Source: Rhexocercosporidium sp. MPI-PUGE-AT-0058 (Eukaryota; Ascomycota; Leotiomycetes; Helotiales). Taken from it: DNA of 64,000 nucleotides. The stretch covers positions 1,054,001 to 1,118,000 of the forward strand of contig JAGTJL010000007.1 of assembly GCA_020746875.1 (NCBI GenBank). The letters run 5' to 3'. Below, piece by piece: positions 24,001 to 36,462 of this stretch. Below the pieces are notes generated by a model that saw only the letters and a list, made by a program, of their open reading frames with translations, had not been told where the DNA came from and did not search any database. Numbering within the stretch: the stretch's first letter is position 1; the number at the start of each line of letters is the position of its first letter. A program made the translations under genes and the position numbers.

Positions 24001-26890
24001 TCAACGCCAGGCCGAGCGTGCAGATGGAAAGTGTAGAGACTACGGAGGTAATTGAAGATACGGTAGGACCCGATGCAGAACGGTAAGAGGGAGTGGGAAG
24101 GGGCGATCCGATGTGCGAATTCCGTTTCTTGGGTGCCTGGCTTTTTGGCTTTGTGGCTTTCTCACCTAGTTCCTCTACCTTTTGTACGCCTCGTTCCCTT
24201 GGAGAGGATACAAGGAAAGATAATGTGAGTGGTTTCTCAACATGTCAAGGAGGCGAGAATACAGATCGTAAGATACTCCAAACTCGCTTCTCTCACTTGA
24301 AATGATGAAAAAGATCTCCATAAATCGTCCTATCTCTTGAACACCCAGCCAATTCTTGGTACTCTGCCCTTCATCTCAACTCACCGTCATGATCGTCACA
24401 GGGTTCTCCACATTCCAACACCCGCATCCTTCCAAACCCACGATGTCAATGCCGTCCGTCTATCTATGCATCAACAAACCCTCCTTCTAATCTACAACCC
24501 CGTATTTTCCTTCCTGCTGCAGAGTATATATGCCAGCAAATAAGACAAGGAATGTATCAAAGTTGCGGTACGATGTTATCAGGCGATTCCCAAGCCGCTG
24601 CTGTACGGTAATGGGACGGGTCTCCCCTGTACTAGATGTCTCTGAACTTTAGTTGTAGCTGTTAGAGTTTCTTTGAGCAAGTAGCATACGTAGGTAGTTG
24701 GCAACGCATGAAAACCTAATTCCGGGACTTGGGAGTTCAAGGAATTCAAGGTTTGCGAAACAACGGTTGGATGGGATGAACCCTCTTCTCTTCTTATCCT
24801 TCGATCCACGTCCACATCCCATCCCACCTCTTTCTCTTTCTTCCTTGATAGTCTTTCAGCTCTCGTATTGAAACCCCTCAAACGTTCCAGCGTTGCTCCT
24901 TGCATTACCTTCTTATAATACTTGCAATCCCCAATCATCCAAGCATGATCGTGGAAGTTTATACTCCCATCCTCCACCTGCTTTAGCAGAGCTCAACTCT
25001 CTCTCCCATTTCCGATCTCAATACCCATTCGTATTTACCGTTTCATTCACGGACCCTGTAATCTCCCCCTCTACTTTCCCCACAGATCTACAACACATCA
25101 CAACACATCCCATCCCATCCATCGCAGCACATCTCTATCCTTGACACCGTACCATACCCTCCAAAAACAGGTCACTACAATCAATCACCCACCACAACCC
25201 GTCCGTGCACCACTACCATCATCACCCTCACCACCAGCGCGCACGCCCTCTGCCCGTCTCTCAAACCGGTAACTTCTTGCATCGTCATGGAAGAAATCCC
25301 TCTGTCTCTCTTTCTATGGTGCGGTACCGCATTGGTCACTTTGCGAAGTTACTAATCCTTTCGTTTGTATCGTGGGGGATCCGAGGGAGGGTATTGAGGA
25401 TATCTCTCATTTGCAATCTTCAGTACCTGATATTGATGTCCTTGCGTAAGACATGGTGTGTAGGACAAGAAGTCACTGCTCTCTGACTTTCATACCGATT
25501 CCTACTCCTGCTTGACTCCTCGTGTGTAACTACACTCATCTACTCTATTCTATTCATACCAGTTTCCGAAGTCGTGTTGTACACAGCTGACACGATACAC
25601 ATTCAGCTTCAGCTTCACATAAAGGAGCCGAAGGAACGAACCGAATATACGAATAGCAGCAAAAGTATCTTCCTCTCCTTCCTTCCCTTCCTTGAAGGTA
25701 TCACGAACGTTACCCGAACTTATGTGAGATCGAGTGTTGCACGGCAGATATACATACGAGTACCGAGCAAGCGAAGTGACTGACATACGTACGATACAAA
25801 CTCACAAAAGGACCAAGAACATCCACCAGCGACAGACGACCGGATCGTGTCAGCATAGCAGTAAGTGCTTCTGTGAGTAATGCGCCGACTTCGTGCATCT
25901 GTTTGCGTCTCAGCCGATATTTTTGTGCTATAGTGTGAGTTATTTTGGATTGGTCTAAGGCATGGTGTTGTCTCCCGAGCCGCCCAAGTCCAAGGAAATG
26001 TACAGCCAAGCATCAGGAAGTCAGAGCAAAGTAACACTCAGCGCTCCCATGTATAAAGTCCTTTACCATCGGAAGTCGTACGAGAGGTTTTCAGTAAGCA
26101 AGATGACGAAATGAGTTTCGACACCATTTCATTACAGTCATCATCATAGCGGTAATCTTATCATCAGGATTGTCATGATACAGACGTTTTGTTTCAACTA
26201 AGTACAACGACTTTACTTAGAACAGCCCGTTTCTCCCCCGAAATTGAACTTTGTTCCCCCACCTAACGTGAGACTTCAAGACAAAGCGTAAAAGTTTGTT
26301 TTTATTTCTTCTGTGCTTTTACTGTGCTTGGCCGAACTAGTACAAGATCATGAGTCAGTCAGTAGACTGTGCTCGAGACGAACGCGTTCAAACGTTCGGA
26401 AATATTTTGCAGTGTGGGTCCCTGAGAAAGCCTCGTGCGACCGTCCTTGGATTCGTGTATCAGTAGATGGCGATTGAATTTTTCCGGAAGTATAAAACTG
26501 ATTCCAGAGAGGTATGGCGTCGTCTGGACTCTCGTGTGCAGGGTCAAAGATGCGGCTCTGATGCGCTTCGACTGCGGTATGGTTGTAGTATCAAGGTTGA
26601 TGGGCTTAATCATTACCATCGGATTGATGTCACTACATTTCCATGTCCTAAAAAGAACTCGGAGGTGTTGGACGGCTTTTTGGTAATTCTTTCGCCAGCA
26701 CCGGAAGCCGAGGATAATTTTTAAAGAGATCTTTTCAGAGTCACAAGGAAAGATAAAAATTATGAAACCAAATAGCCAAATATCTGCATCGTCAAGTGTC
26801 TGCTACAGTCTACACGCGCGTCAAGACTCAATAACTATTCTTGATATCATTTATTTACATGACGCCCCGCTTCTTTTGACTGCCACGTAG

Positions 26891-27211
26891 GTCACCTTCG
26901 ACATACTCTTCTCCTTTATTGTGCCATGTGCAATTGTCCGATCAGATGAAGACTTCGAGATACTGTACAATTACATGTCCACCTTCTATCAAGCCGTCTT
27001 CAAGCAAAAAGGTAGTCCGGGCTGGGCGGAAAAGGGCTTCACCCCGGCAAAGCAGCAAGTCTCGCTTGGGAATAGGGGCTTTGTTGATATTGTCTCAAGT
27101 CAACATAACATCATGCTTGGATCTATACTCGCTGATCTTGAAAACGTTCACAATTACCCTCTGTCTTTTTTAAAACTGTTCAATCAAAGTTTGGCTATGA
27201 GAAGGCAATGA
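26891..27211 (+). CDS. unrecognised coding-like segment, possible exon
   Basis: Open plus-strand frame preceded by a splice-acceptor-like string (GCCACGTAG) that ends with an in-frame stop, so it could be an internal or last exon. The first two thirds read like a real protein (residues DEDFEILYNYM, GSPGWAEKGFTPAKQQ); the end is less convincing. There is no recognised family and no convincing upstream exon or ATG. It converges on the secreted-protein gene. It may be a gene remnant. Confidence 0.25.
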   Translation, partial: VTFDILFSFIVPCAIVRSDEDFEILYNYMSTFYQAVFKQKGSPGWAEKGFTPAKQQVSLGNRGFVDIVSSQHNIMLGSILADLENVHNYPLSFLKLFNQSLAMRRQ

Positions 27212-27400
27212 GTATGCAGCCCGGCAGCCGTCCCCGCAAAGAAACAAACACGCATAGTCATCAAAACGTGGGTGATTTCCAGACCAGCAAACTGTTCTCC
27301 TGTCCGACGGAATATAGTCCAGAAGCCGAAAAAGCACTATAATGTGATTTTCCCTCGCGGGCATGATAATCAGCCTATGCATGTGCTAACCGCAACGCCG

Positions 27401-28115
27401 TCAGTAGAACACCGCCACGACCAGCCACCAGCCGCAGCACCGTCCAGGGCAATTGCAATCACAATGCTGCCCTGCAGCAACACAGACCGTAGCTGTGGTT
27501 GTGATTGTAACGAGAGCCGTGAATCTGTTGACCTGCTCCAACCCCTTGGTGAGCCATGTGTTCCTTTGTCTCCTAAAAGATTTTTTGTGCGGGGACTGGG
27601 GATTGGGATGTTTACCGGAGTGGCGGCGGTGACTGTCACTTTTGCAGTCTTGGATGGAATGTTCAGACATTTACACGCCAACGTGAGCTTAGCAGCCACG
27701 AACCCTTTCAGTGCAGCTGGTACTGGGACGGGTTTCGCTGCATCTCGTTTATCAGGCGGTGCAACTGAGACCGTGACTGTAACGACAGTCACCAAACTGC
27801 CACATCATCGGCAGAGGTTTCTTCGGATAGTTCGATGATCTACACTTCTTTTGCGAAGACGGCTACTTACGTTGGTGCTGGAGTGACCGTACTCGTGATT
27901 GTCGCCATTCCAATGCTCAGAAACGAGGAGCAGAATGTCGTTGCAGGTCCACCTAGCCCTTTCAGAATAGACAGAACTCCATCCAGGACTTTGTAGTTGA
28001 CTGCTTGCTCTTCGATGTTAGTATGTCGAACGACCGGTCCTGATTCGGGGTCGTATGAGGCTATGTCTGCTATGACTGAAAGGGGGAGCAGTGGAACGAT
28101 ATTGCCAAGATGCAT
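27401..28115 (-). CDS. small secreted cysteine-containing protein
   Basis: Three exons: 28115-27871, 27796-27616, 27532-27401; 185 aa. The ATG at 28115 starts a short hydrophobic leader (MHLGNIVPLLPLSVIADIAS) that looks like a signal peptide. Two cysteine motifs follow, FCSSFLSI near residue 65 and, after a KR site, LKGFVAAKLTLACKCL near 115. Each is followed by Thr/Val-rich segments (TVTVS, TVTAATP, TITTTATV). This alternation of Phe-Cys-Ser-Ser or Ala-Cys-x-Cys motifs with Thr/Val tracts is common in uncharacterised fungal secreted or wall proteins, from my memory of such families. The tail holds a C-rich cluster (QHCDCNCPGRCC) and ends in hydrophobic residues. A 153-codon plus-strand frame overlaps it antisense but has no such motifs. 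A KR dipeptide before the second module suggests possible Kex2 cleavage. Confidence 0.62.
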
Positions 28116-28211
28116 GGTGTTTAATTGAATTGAAGTGGAGGAGTTCAAAAGATTCCTAGTTCCAGATAAGAACGTTGAGACTGACCGCCTATTCTTCCTC
28201 GTGCAAGACGA

Positions 28212-28223
28212 CTATTTAAATAA
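28212..28223 (-). promoter_or_regulatory. TATA-like box of the secreted-protein gene
   Basis: TATTTAAATA about 100 bp upstream of the ATG at 28115. A good position for a core promoter. Confidence 0.45.
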
Positions 28224-28708
28224 AGTGTATAGCTAGCAGAGCTCTTCGTACTGCTCCTAACCAGTGCAAACAAAGCATTCTAAAAAGCTTGGGACTCGGT
28301 TGTTGACATATGAAGATATACGTTCAGTGAGAATGCAACGTCAATGAGTCTCTGCAACAAATCCCCAAAACCGTTACATGGAGGAACGATGTGGCAGCGC
28401 TGGCTAGAATCTAGGTTCTTCAGTAATCACGTTGCACACTACATTCAAAGATTCCGAAAACCCGATCAGACGGCAAGAAGATATCATACACGGTGGGAGT
28501 TCAACAACTCAAAAAGACGAAGGAACTCCGACAGGGTGTCAAGGGCCTCTTGGAATTCTTTAAGCTTCAGACATCAGTCAAAAGTATTGTGCATTTTCCT
28601 ATGCTTTATTAAAAAGTCCTGAATGCCCTATAGAAACGAAATATCAAGACTCGCTTTGGTATCTTTAAGGGAATATATAGTCGTCGTTTGCGTCTCTCAA
28701 AAGGACCA
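28224..28708. other. intergenic region
   Basis: Spacer between the secreted-protein promoter and the 3' end of the ABC transporter. No gene seen. Confidence 0.5.
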
Positions 28709-31700
28709 TTACACCCCACCAGCCTGTCCCGCTTCCCGCGCAACATTCATAAAAACCTCTTCGAGTGTAGGTCCTGTAACAGTATACGCCTGAATGATCT
28801 TTATACTTGCCGCCGCTGAACTTCCTCCGGCTGCAGCACCACCAGCAGCACCTCCACTTCCCCCATGCTGCTCCCCTTCTTCCTCGTCATCAAAAATTAC
28901 ATCCCCCATCATCCCCTCCATTACCCGCATAATGTTACCTAACGCCCTTTTATCATGCGGTAATTGCCATCCAATCTGCCCATGCGCATCACTATACCCC
29001 TTCACCATACCGTCGAACTTCTCTTTCACAATCCTCTCCACCTCATCCGCGCTCATCTCAGGAACACGAACAGCGCGTACGCTGTATGCACCACCGTGGC
29101 TTTCTTGCAGCGAGGTTAAAGTGCCTGTTGCGAGCATCTTGGTGCCCATGATGGCTACGTTTGTGGCCAGTGCTTCTGCTTCTTCCATGCTGTGTGTCGT
29201 GAGGAGGATGGCGCGGTTGGCGGAGATTGATTGTAGTGCTTTCCAGAGAATGCGTTTGGCGCCTGCGTCTTGACCTGTGGAAGGTTCATCGAGGAGGAGT
29301 ACGCGGGGATTGCCTGCTCATAGGTTAGCTGCTTTCTCCGTATCCAAAATCTTGCACGCCTAATATGTAAACTGCGTAGTAGGGGAAGTTACGTACCAAG
29401 AAGAGCAATAGCAACAGATAACTTCCGTCTCGTGCCACCGCTGAGAGCTTTCACAGAAAGATTCTCATACATGGTAATGTTGAGTGCGGTAAGGATCCTG
29501 TCAACGTTTCCTTCGACATTTTTAAGCCCTTTCACCGTTGCGTAGAAGCGCAGGGTTTGTCGAACAGTCAGGTTGTCAATAGCATCATCTTGAGGACAGA
29601 CACCGATGTGCAGTCTTGCCTTTTGGGGCTGGCGAGCAACAGATACACCATCCAAGTAGATATCTCCAAAGTTGGGCTTTAACTCTCCGCGGATCATGTT
29701 GATCACGGTTGTTTTACCCGCGCCGTTGCCACCTAGCAGTGCAAGTGTTTGGTTGGCGGAGATATCGAATGAGACGTTTTCTACTGCGAAGGTCTTGCCG
29801 AAATATTTGCTTACCCGGGAGACAGTCAGAATCTGTGGTGACGTTACTGTTGGAGCTGTGGCGACCTTTTCTGTCTGGGCTAACCCAAGTGAAGGAGCTG
29901 CTTCGCTGGTCTCTACAATGTAGTGGAGCCTGGAAGGAACTCCTCGGTGAGTGATATTCCGGCGGACCCAATCTGCACTTCCATATTCGTAGATAGCTAG
30001 AATAGCTACTAGGAAAAGGATCTGGATAATCAGATTTGTGTATACAGATCCATATCGGTCGTAACTGAATGGGTTGGATACATCATTGTCGGCGTACTTC
30101 CCACAGAGAATATCGAAGCTGTTGCTTGAAAGAAATAGAGCTCGGACTAAGTTGGCTCCTGGCGAAGACAGCCCAAGCCCGAATTGGAGGGAATTATACG
30201 TGTCGAACAGGACAGCTTCGTCACCAAACGAGGAGTTCATGACATAGGCGACGATGTAGAGTACGAATAAGAGAGCGTGTAAGCCAGCAGCGATTGCAAA
30301 CGCGGCCTTCTTGGTGAATAGCGAAATTACATACGTGCCGAGGTAGGTTGCGATTCCGAAGAGAACGAAAACGCCCAAGAGGTAGGATGGCTCATACCAC
30401 AGTCGCTGAAGGCTCTGCTGGGCAAAAAGCAGTCCCCACACAAACAGAGATTGGAGGATGATGAATTGCATATCGAACAAGAGGTATCCCGCCCATAGCG
30501 CGAAGGGAGAAACACCATTTGAATAGTGCAAAGCTCGCACTCGGTTATTCTTCTCGAAAGAGGGATAGATAACAGCAATACTTGCAGCGGAAATGAAGGC
30601 AAGCGAAATCAAGACCGCGATGGGCATGGCATAGGTGTTCACCTTATTTCTTGGATGTCTCATTTCGCGGATATCAGCGGTTGATATCTTCGCTGTTCCG
30701 CTGGTGATTGTCGTGTTGCTGATTCGATTTGTTAAGAGACTGAATCCTGTCATCTGGCTACCCACCGTCCAACTCCCTTTGTTGGCACTGTAAAAGAATG
30801 TTGCTTCTTTTGGAGTTGGCGCGTATAACCCAAAGCCTGTGTAGCCATACTGAGAGCTAGTGGTAATCCCAGCCACCATCTCATCCTTGCTGTTCACGAA
30901 GCCTCGTGTAGATAATGATTTGGCGAGAATCTCGCTAGAGTTGAGAGTAGGGGAGCTTGTGTATGTGCCATCCGCATCGCGCGTGTATGTCGGGTAGTCG
31001 TAAAAGACTGGACTGACTATGTCAACATAAAGCTGGTCCTGAGCTTCGCCAGTGAAGGCAGAAGCTGGGCCGAGGTAGGTTGAAGGTCTATTGTCGGTAC
31101 TCTGTATCGAGGGGCGAATCCAATCATCAAGTGGAGCAATAACTGGATAGCCTAACTGCTCAAAAGTTTGATCTGCAGTGGCGTTTCTGAGAAGAATGGC
31201 GTTTGCCTTGCAGGTTTGAAGTGAGTCGAACTTGTACAGAAATTTGACCAGGGCTGACGCAATGATAATTGGAATGATGATGTTGATTCCGTAGCTAATC
31301 CAACCGGCTTTCTGGAGGAGGAGGGTGAATCTCTTCTTATACAGCGTAAAAATTTGTCGAGCAAGACCAATCGTGTGGCCCACGTCCAGATTAATGTCTT
31401 CAGCGTTGTCGTTCTCCAGAGCAAAGATCTTCTCATCGATGACATTATTGGTTTCTTCTTCTCCAACCATTCCATCGCCGCCGTCATCGTGAACTGCGGT
31501 TTCGGAGGTGACCTTCAGGAAGACTTGTTCCAGTGTAGGGAAAGTAACGTTGTACGTATTGTCGTCCTCGTCGAGGGCTTCGAGTTCTAGAATCTTTCTC
31601 GTAGCTTCGGCGGAATTCGAGCTTCGCCACACCATCGTTTCCCCATTGATATCAGATTCGCTACGAATGATGTAGTCATCTCCATACCTTGCTTTCAATG

Positions 31701-34039
31701 AGGTCCCAGGACCCTCGCAAACAAGCTTGCCTCTATAAACGATTGCGATATGATCTGCCAGAACATCGGCCTGCACTAGTGTTAGACATTTCCAATGATA
31801 TGAAACCTGGAATCATACCTCATCCAAAAAGTGGGTAGTAACAAGAACGGTACGACGGGAGTGCCCCTTCTGGATAATGTTCCAGATGTTTCTTCGCGAG
31901 AGAGGATCCTACAATGCATTAGCGTTCGAGTTCAACAAGCGAAGAAGTGATAGTGCTTACAAGACCACTGGATGCTTCATCAATACAGCACACTTTGGAG
32001 CCACCCACGAAGGCAATGGCTAGCTGTAATTTCCTCATTTGACCGCCGCTCAGTGTTTTGGCTCGGGATTGCCCCTTTTCCAATAGATCGCACTCTGCAA
32101 GAACATCGCCATCATCTTCGCTCGGGTCATTGTATGCAGCAGTCTTCAGCTTCTTCCAAATCTTGATATGTTCATCGACCGTGAGATTTTCCCAGAAAAC
32201 CTTGGTGTGTTAGCAAGTGGACCGGGTGACAGATGAGGGAACCTACGTTGGACTGAGGGCAGATGCCAAAGACCAATCCCGACTCATTGAGTTCAAGTCT
32301 CGATCCGATATCCATGCTCGTCATACCAGCGACACATTTCAGCGTTGTTGTTTTACCACCACCATTGGGGCCTAAGAGAAATGTAACCGAACCAGTCTTT
32401 ACCTCTAGGTTCAGGTCGTCCACAGCAAGCACCGGTGCGCCTTTTCTCATGAATGGCCAATACCAAGGTCGTTTTACATTGTAAGTTTTAGATAGACTCG
32501 TGACCCGGAGAGCGACATTATTGCTGGCATCGATGAGATCGTACTTTCTTGTGACGCCCCAGAGTTTTCGCTCCACCCCATAGGCCGCAGCAGAGTAGAC
32601 GACAATTTGCAGAATGAAGAAGACTACATACAAATAGCCATCGAGTCGTTGAAGCTTTGATCCGTATTCATCTGTGTAGGGAGCTGTGTTGAGTGAAAAT
32701 GCGCGGAGCCCGTACTCACGGAGCGCAACGTCCGCAATGAAAGTCGCCCAGGCACAAGGTGGGAATATAAGCGATAGAGCTAAGACTTGTGGGAAGACGA
32801 CATCAGAAGTGAGTGTAGCTGCCAGAGTGATAAGTGCTAGAGCAAATGCGAGTGTTGAGGTGTATAACCCGGCAAGCTGAGCTTTACTGAAAAACGAAGC
32901 TACGAAATGCGACGAGGCGATGGTGGAAGCCCCAGCAAGCAGGGTGATGAAGAGGAACAAAATATCAGAAGTCTTCTTGAATAGAATTTGAGTCAGAATG
33001 ATCGAACAGGCTAGGAATCCTGGGAAGTATACGGCGTAGAATGAGAGCATGGTTGAGAGAAGCCTGGGCATAGTCGTAACGTTTTGTGCCGCCATCAACT
33101 CTGACATCGAAGATTCTCGCTCGGTGGCTACAAAAGTACTTAGATCTGAGGGGCAAGAAGAAATTAGCCCTGATTTTGTAGTGTTTGGGAAGAAGAAGGC
33201 TTGTTTTGGAAGTGGATTGGACTCATTTAGGGAAGACGGTTTTGAGGTTCTGGGAACTTACGATACACAACACCAATGATGATCAATATGAAGATTGGCG
33301 CCACGAAAATACTGACAAGTGACAGCCAGTAAGAACCTTCGGTCGGCGGAGGCGCTGTTGGAGCATTGACATTGCTCCCTCCGAAATAGCCACTGAAAGC
33401 TTGTGTTAACGGTCTTGGAGCTGTGGAGAAGTTGCCGATTTGGGCGTCGATTGCCCATTGAAGGGGAAGGATGCGCTGAGGTAGAAGCGTATCATCCTTT
33501 CGATAATCTCCGTAGCCGTACACATTCGTGATCTTCCCGTCCAGTGCAATACTGTAGTCCACATTCGTCTCATTGAAGGCTGTGAAGACAACTGCTGCAA
33601 AACAGTCGCTAGTTCCTATGGTACTCTGCTTGCAAACTCCAAATAGATCGTTTGGGTCGTTGATGATAACTGTATTCACGTCTTGCATTCCAGGCTCGCG
33701 CAGGACTCCTGCAATGATCGGATCGAGGCTATCATTGGCAAAGCCGTTCTTGACAAAGACAAGTTTGCGCGTAGAGGCGGCATGGATCGCGTCAGCGAGG
33801 TTTTGAACTGGATGCGAGACCAACGAAATTCCCATCAGATCTGTGCTGTAGGAGAGATCCGAAGTGACATTGAGATGAACAAGAAAGCTGAAGACGAGGG
33901 CAACGGCGAGTGGAAATAGAAAAGCTCTGACGACGGTCACTATTGGTGCTTTGTAGAATATGAGCATATTCTTATGCGTGAGGGTGATTGTTTGGAGGTA
34001 GATTCGGCGCCATTTTGGCTGTTGGGTGGTGGAAGACAT
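28709..34039 (-). CDS. ABCA-type full-size ABC transporter
   Basis: Six exons: 34039-33262, 33145-32247, 32200-31961, 31908-31819, 31770-29397, 29313-28709; 1661 aa. The order is TMD1-NBD1-TMD2-NBD2, with one membrane segment near the N-terminus, a large loop of about 190 residues and then several membrane spans. This is the ABCA (lipid transporter) arrangement rather than PDR or MDR. NBD1 has Walker A GPNGGGKTT, signature LSGGQMRK and Walker B CIDEASSGLD. NBD2 has Walker A GGNGAGKTT, signature LSGGTRRK and Walker B LLLDEPSTGQD. Exons 3 and 4 carry the NBD1 helical region and H-loop (VTTHFLDE); the NBD2 H-loop is LLTTHSMEEAE. The start ATG gives MSSTTQQPKW; the frame extends upstream only from a TTG. 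It probably moves lipids or amphipathic compounds across a cell or organelle membrane; the substrate is unknown. Confidence 0.92.
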
Positions 34040-36462
34040 GATTGTGTGGTGCTCCACCGCCTCCAGGAGATTGTTATTACAATGTCCGATGAAGTTCAAG
34101 GTATAAAGGGTTACAATTAGCCCGGCGATAGACTGACAGTCGAGAAAAGACAGTGGGTGATTTGCGAGCAGGATGGGACGAACAAGATGTGAACAAAAGT
34201 TTTAAATTCCGAGGGGCACAAGGGAATGGTAAATAGAGTAGCGATCCAACGCTCCAATAGTTAAAAAGGGAGCAGGCAGATACAATTGTACCCTGGGTAC
34301 GTCCGTAGGATGGAGACAGCACAACCAACAGTAGGGTAGATTAGCACCACGGACAACCGCCAGCCAGCCAATGGTGTGGAACATAGGGTAATAAATATAT
34401 TAGGGAGACTGCGCCTTTCCCCTGGTTTGGTTTGTGAGGCTGTGCTTTAAATTACATCGAACGGACATGGTTGAACCTAGGTACGGAGTAGAAGTCATTC
34501 AATTGGACCCACACAATGTACGAGCGAAGCATTTCTAGCCCTCGAGCGACAGATTTCAATTCGACATGGGCTTTGTTGCGACGTATTGTATGTAAAATGT
34601 TAAGAGAGAACATCGTATCCGTATATTTCCTGATTTGGTCGAGCTCCAGCGATCTTGAGGCTTGGCTTTAAGTCGTTGTCTGGTTGACATCTTCGCTCAA
34701 CACGTGGACAATCAGGCAGCCATCGACACTCTAGAAAGGCCTGAAGAAGCTTAATTGAACATCCGAGGTGAGAGTATGATGTAGCCTGTGGGAACTCGTG
34801 AGATAAACAAGTGAGGTTAAAAAGTGAGGTTGGTTTTGGCGCGAAGCCAGGGATGCTTAGGGTTCTGACGATCTGATGACAAGCCTAAACCCCTCGCCAT
34901 AGTAGAGTAGGAAACTTGCACTGCCCTGACTGAAGCCCTTCTGGCTAGCAGCATCGTGTTACTTCGTGAGGAACACAACAAGTGGTGGTTGTCTTAACTC
35001 ACCTGAAACCTTTTTATCTCTGCAGTTCTCGCTTATCGTTCAGATGAACCTGCAATTGGCTCCAACCTGGCGAGCGTGGGTCTCTAATCTACCTACCTAG
35101 GTAAGCACGTCCTTCATGTCGCAAGCGCAGCTTAAACAAGCTAACGTTTAGATGCTCTGCACTTTTACGAAGTTACTATCCCAGGACACAGAAAAGAATG
35201 CTCTAGGTGAGTTAGGACAATCCCAGGCTATGCTCCTTTTGCGCATTCACATGACACGCGTGCCTACCTATCATGGCCATAATTCATTTCTGTAACATTG
35301 ATTATAAAACTTTATATTGATCCCTCTTCCTCTGCTCAATTGAACAATACCTTGCTGAGATCTGATGATATGAAATCTGCCCTAGTCGTTGGTGAGCGTG
35401 AATATTCTGGCATGGAAACGGAGAAGAAGTTTGAGAAAAGCCAACACGCATTCAGCCATGAACAACAAAGATTTTCCGAAGGCATCACACTTTTTACTAA
35501 AGGAAAGTACCGCCATCAAGGTTGTTTTAGCGATGCCACTTGATGAAGGAGGCGACAAGTCTAAGCTCATGGGTACTCAGGATTCAATCAATCTTCTTGC
35601 CAAATTATTGAAGAGTCTGTCAGTAGTTCCAAAGCAAAAATTTGTTGGATAGTGAAACAGAGGGCCCATGAACTTCACAAATAACAAGTAAAATAAACAA
35701 TTACAAGTTCTGAGAACTTTTCTTGGTTTACTTGGGAAAAGCCCCTCGGAGCTTGATCACGACAAGAGGACTGCACAAAATTATTCATAAAATATACCGA
35801 GACATCATTAATCCTCATCCAATTGATAATGGTTCCATGTCAATCCAAAGATGTCCAGTTCGGTGAAATGTACCAAACTTTACATTCCAATGGGTAAGAA
35901 CTCAGGAGAACCAATTGGTCGTAAATGTTGTATTGTAAATAATGTTGCAAACAATGAATAGAGACGGCAAGAAAACGCGATTCAAGGAGATTACTTTAAG
36001 TGTGTATCAACGACACAACCAGCTTCCAAATGGTAAACCCCCCCTTCGAATCATCAGCGCCTAAGCGAGCGCCTCCAAAGCGTTTGGGACGGACCGCAAT
36101 AACAAAAACAGGTGCAACCATCCGATGCATGCCTCTCGCTTCACGCAACCACCACGACTCAAGAAGAGGGGAATCGGGACAAAGCAGCCAACGAAGATCC
36201 ACAGCATCAGATCTTGGAACGCCTTACAAGATGAGTGCATTATTTAAGGGTCCAGACCGAAGAGCCCAGCAGACCTCCTGCACAATTACGTACTCTTATC
36301 TCAGCTTGTCCCACAGCCTAAAATCTGGCCCCCGCTGAGCTGATAACCTTGATGTGAGCATACATCGTCTGGAGCCTGTGCTCATGGGATTACTTGTCTT
36401 TGATCACATTCCTGGCGCGGGGCTCTTGTCATATTATCTGATATTGGGAACGGGCTATCATC
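34040..36462. other. intergenic region
   Basis: About 2.4 kb between the divergent ABC transporter and GST genes. Short frames at 35.3-35.65 kb lack any family signal. It should hold both promoters; nothing else is recognised. Confidence 0.5.

Larger units (their letters stand above)
14360..26880. other. very long region with no supportable gene
   Basis: About 12.5 kb upstream of the RING-PH-vWA gene. All frames are short (at most about 163 codons), mostly low-complexity Pro/Ser or Arg/Gly shadows, and I could not join them into a coherent multi-exon gene. The first 1.7 kb is strongly purine-rich on the plus strand (GGACTG, GATTG and GGAG repeats), as expected of a pyrimidine-rich leader/promoter for the minus-strand gene. 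Farther right are scattered tandem repeats and ordinary-composition sequence. Untranslated transcripts or small genes could be hidden here. Confidence 0.45.

Noticed and set aside
24579..24977. 132-codon minus-strand frame in the long gene-free region
   Set aside because: It has no homologous-looking motif, no convincing promoter context and no flanking exons that would extend it.
27377..27838. 153-codon plus-strand frame starting at an ATG
   Set aside because: It is antisense to the three-exon secreted-protein gene; its Thr/Val-rich end mirrors the repetitive codons of the real gene on the other strand.
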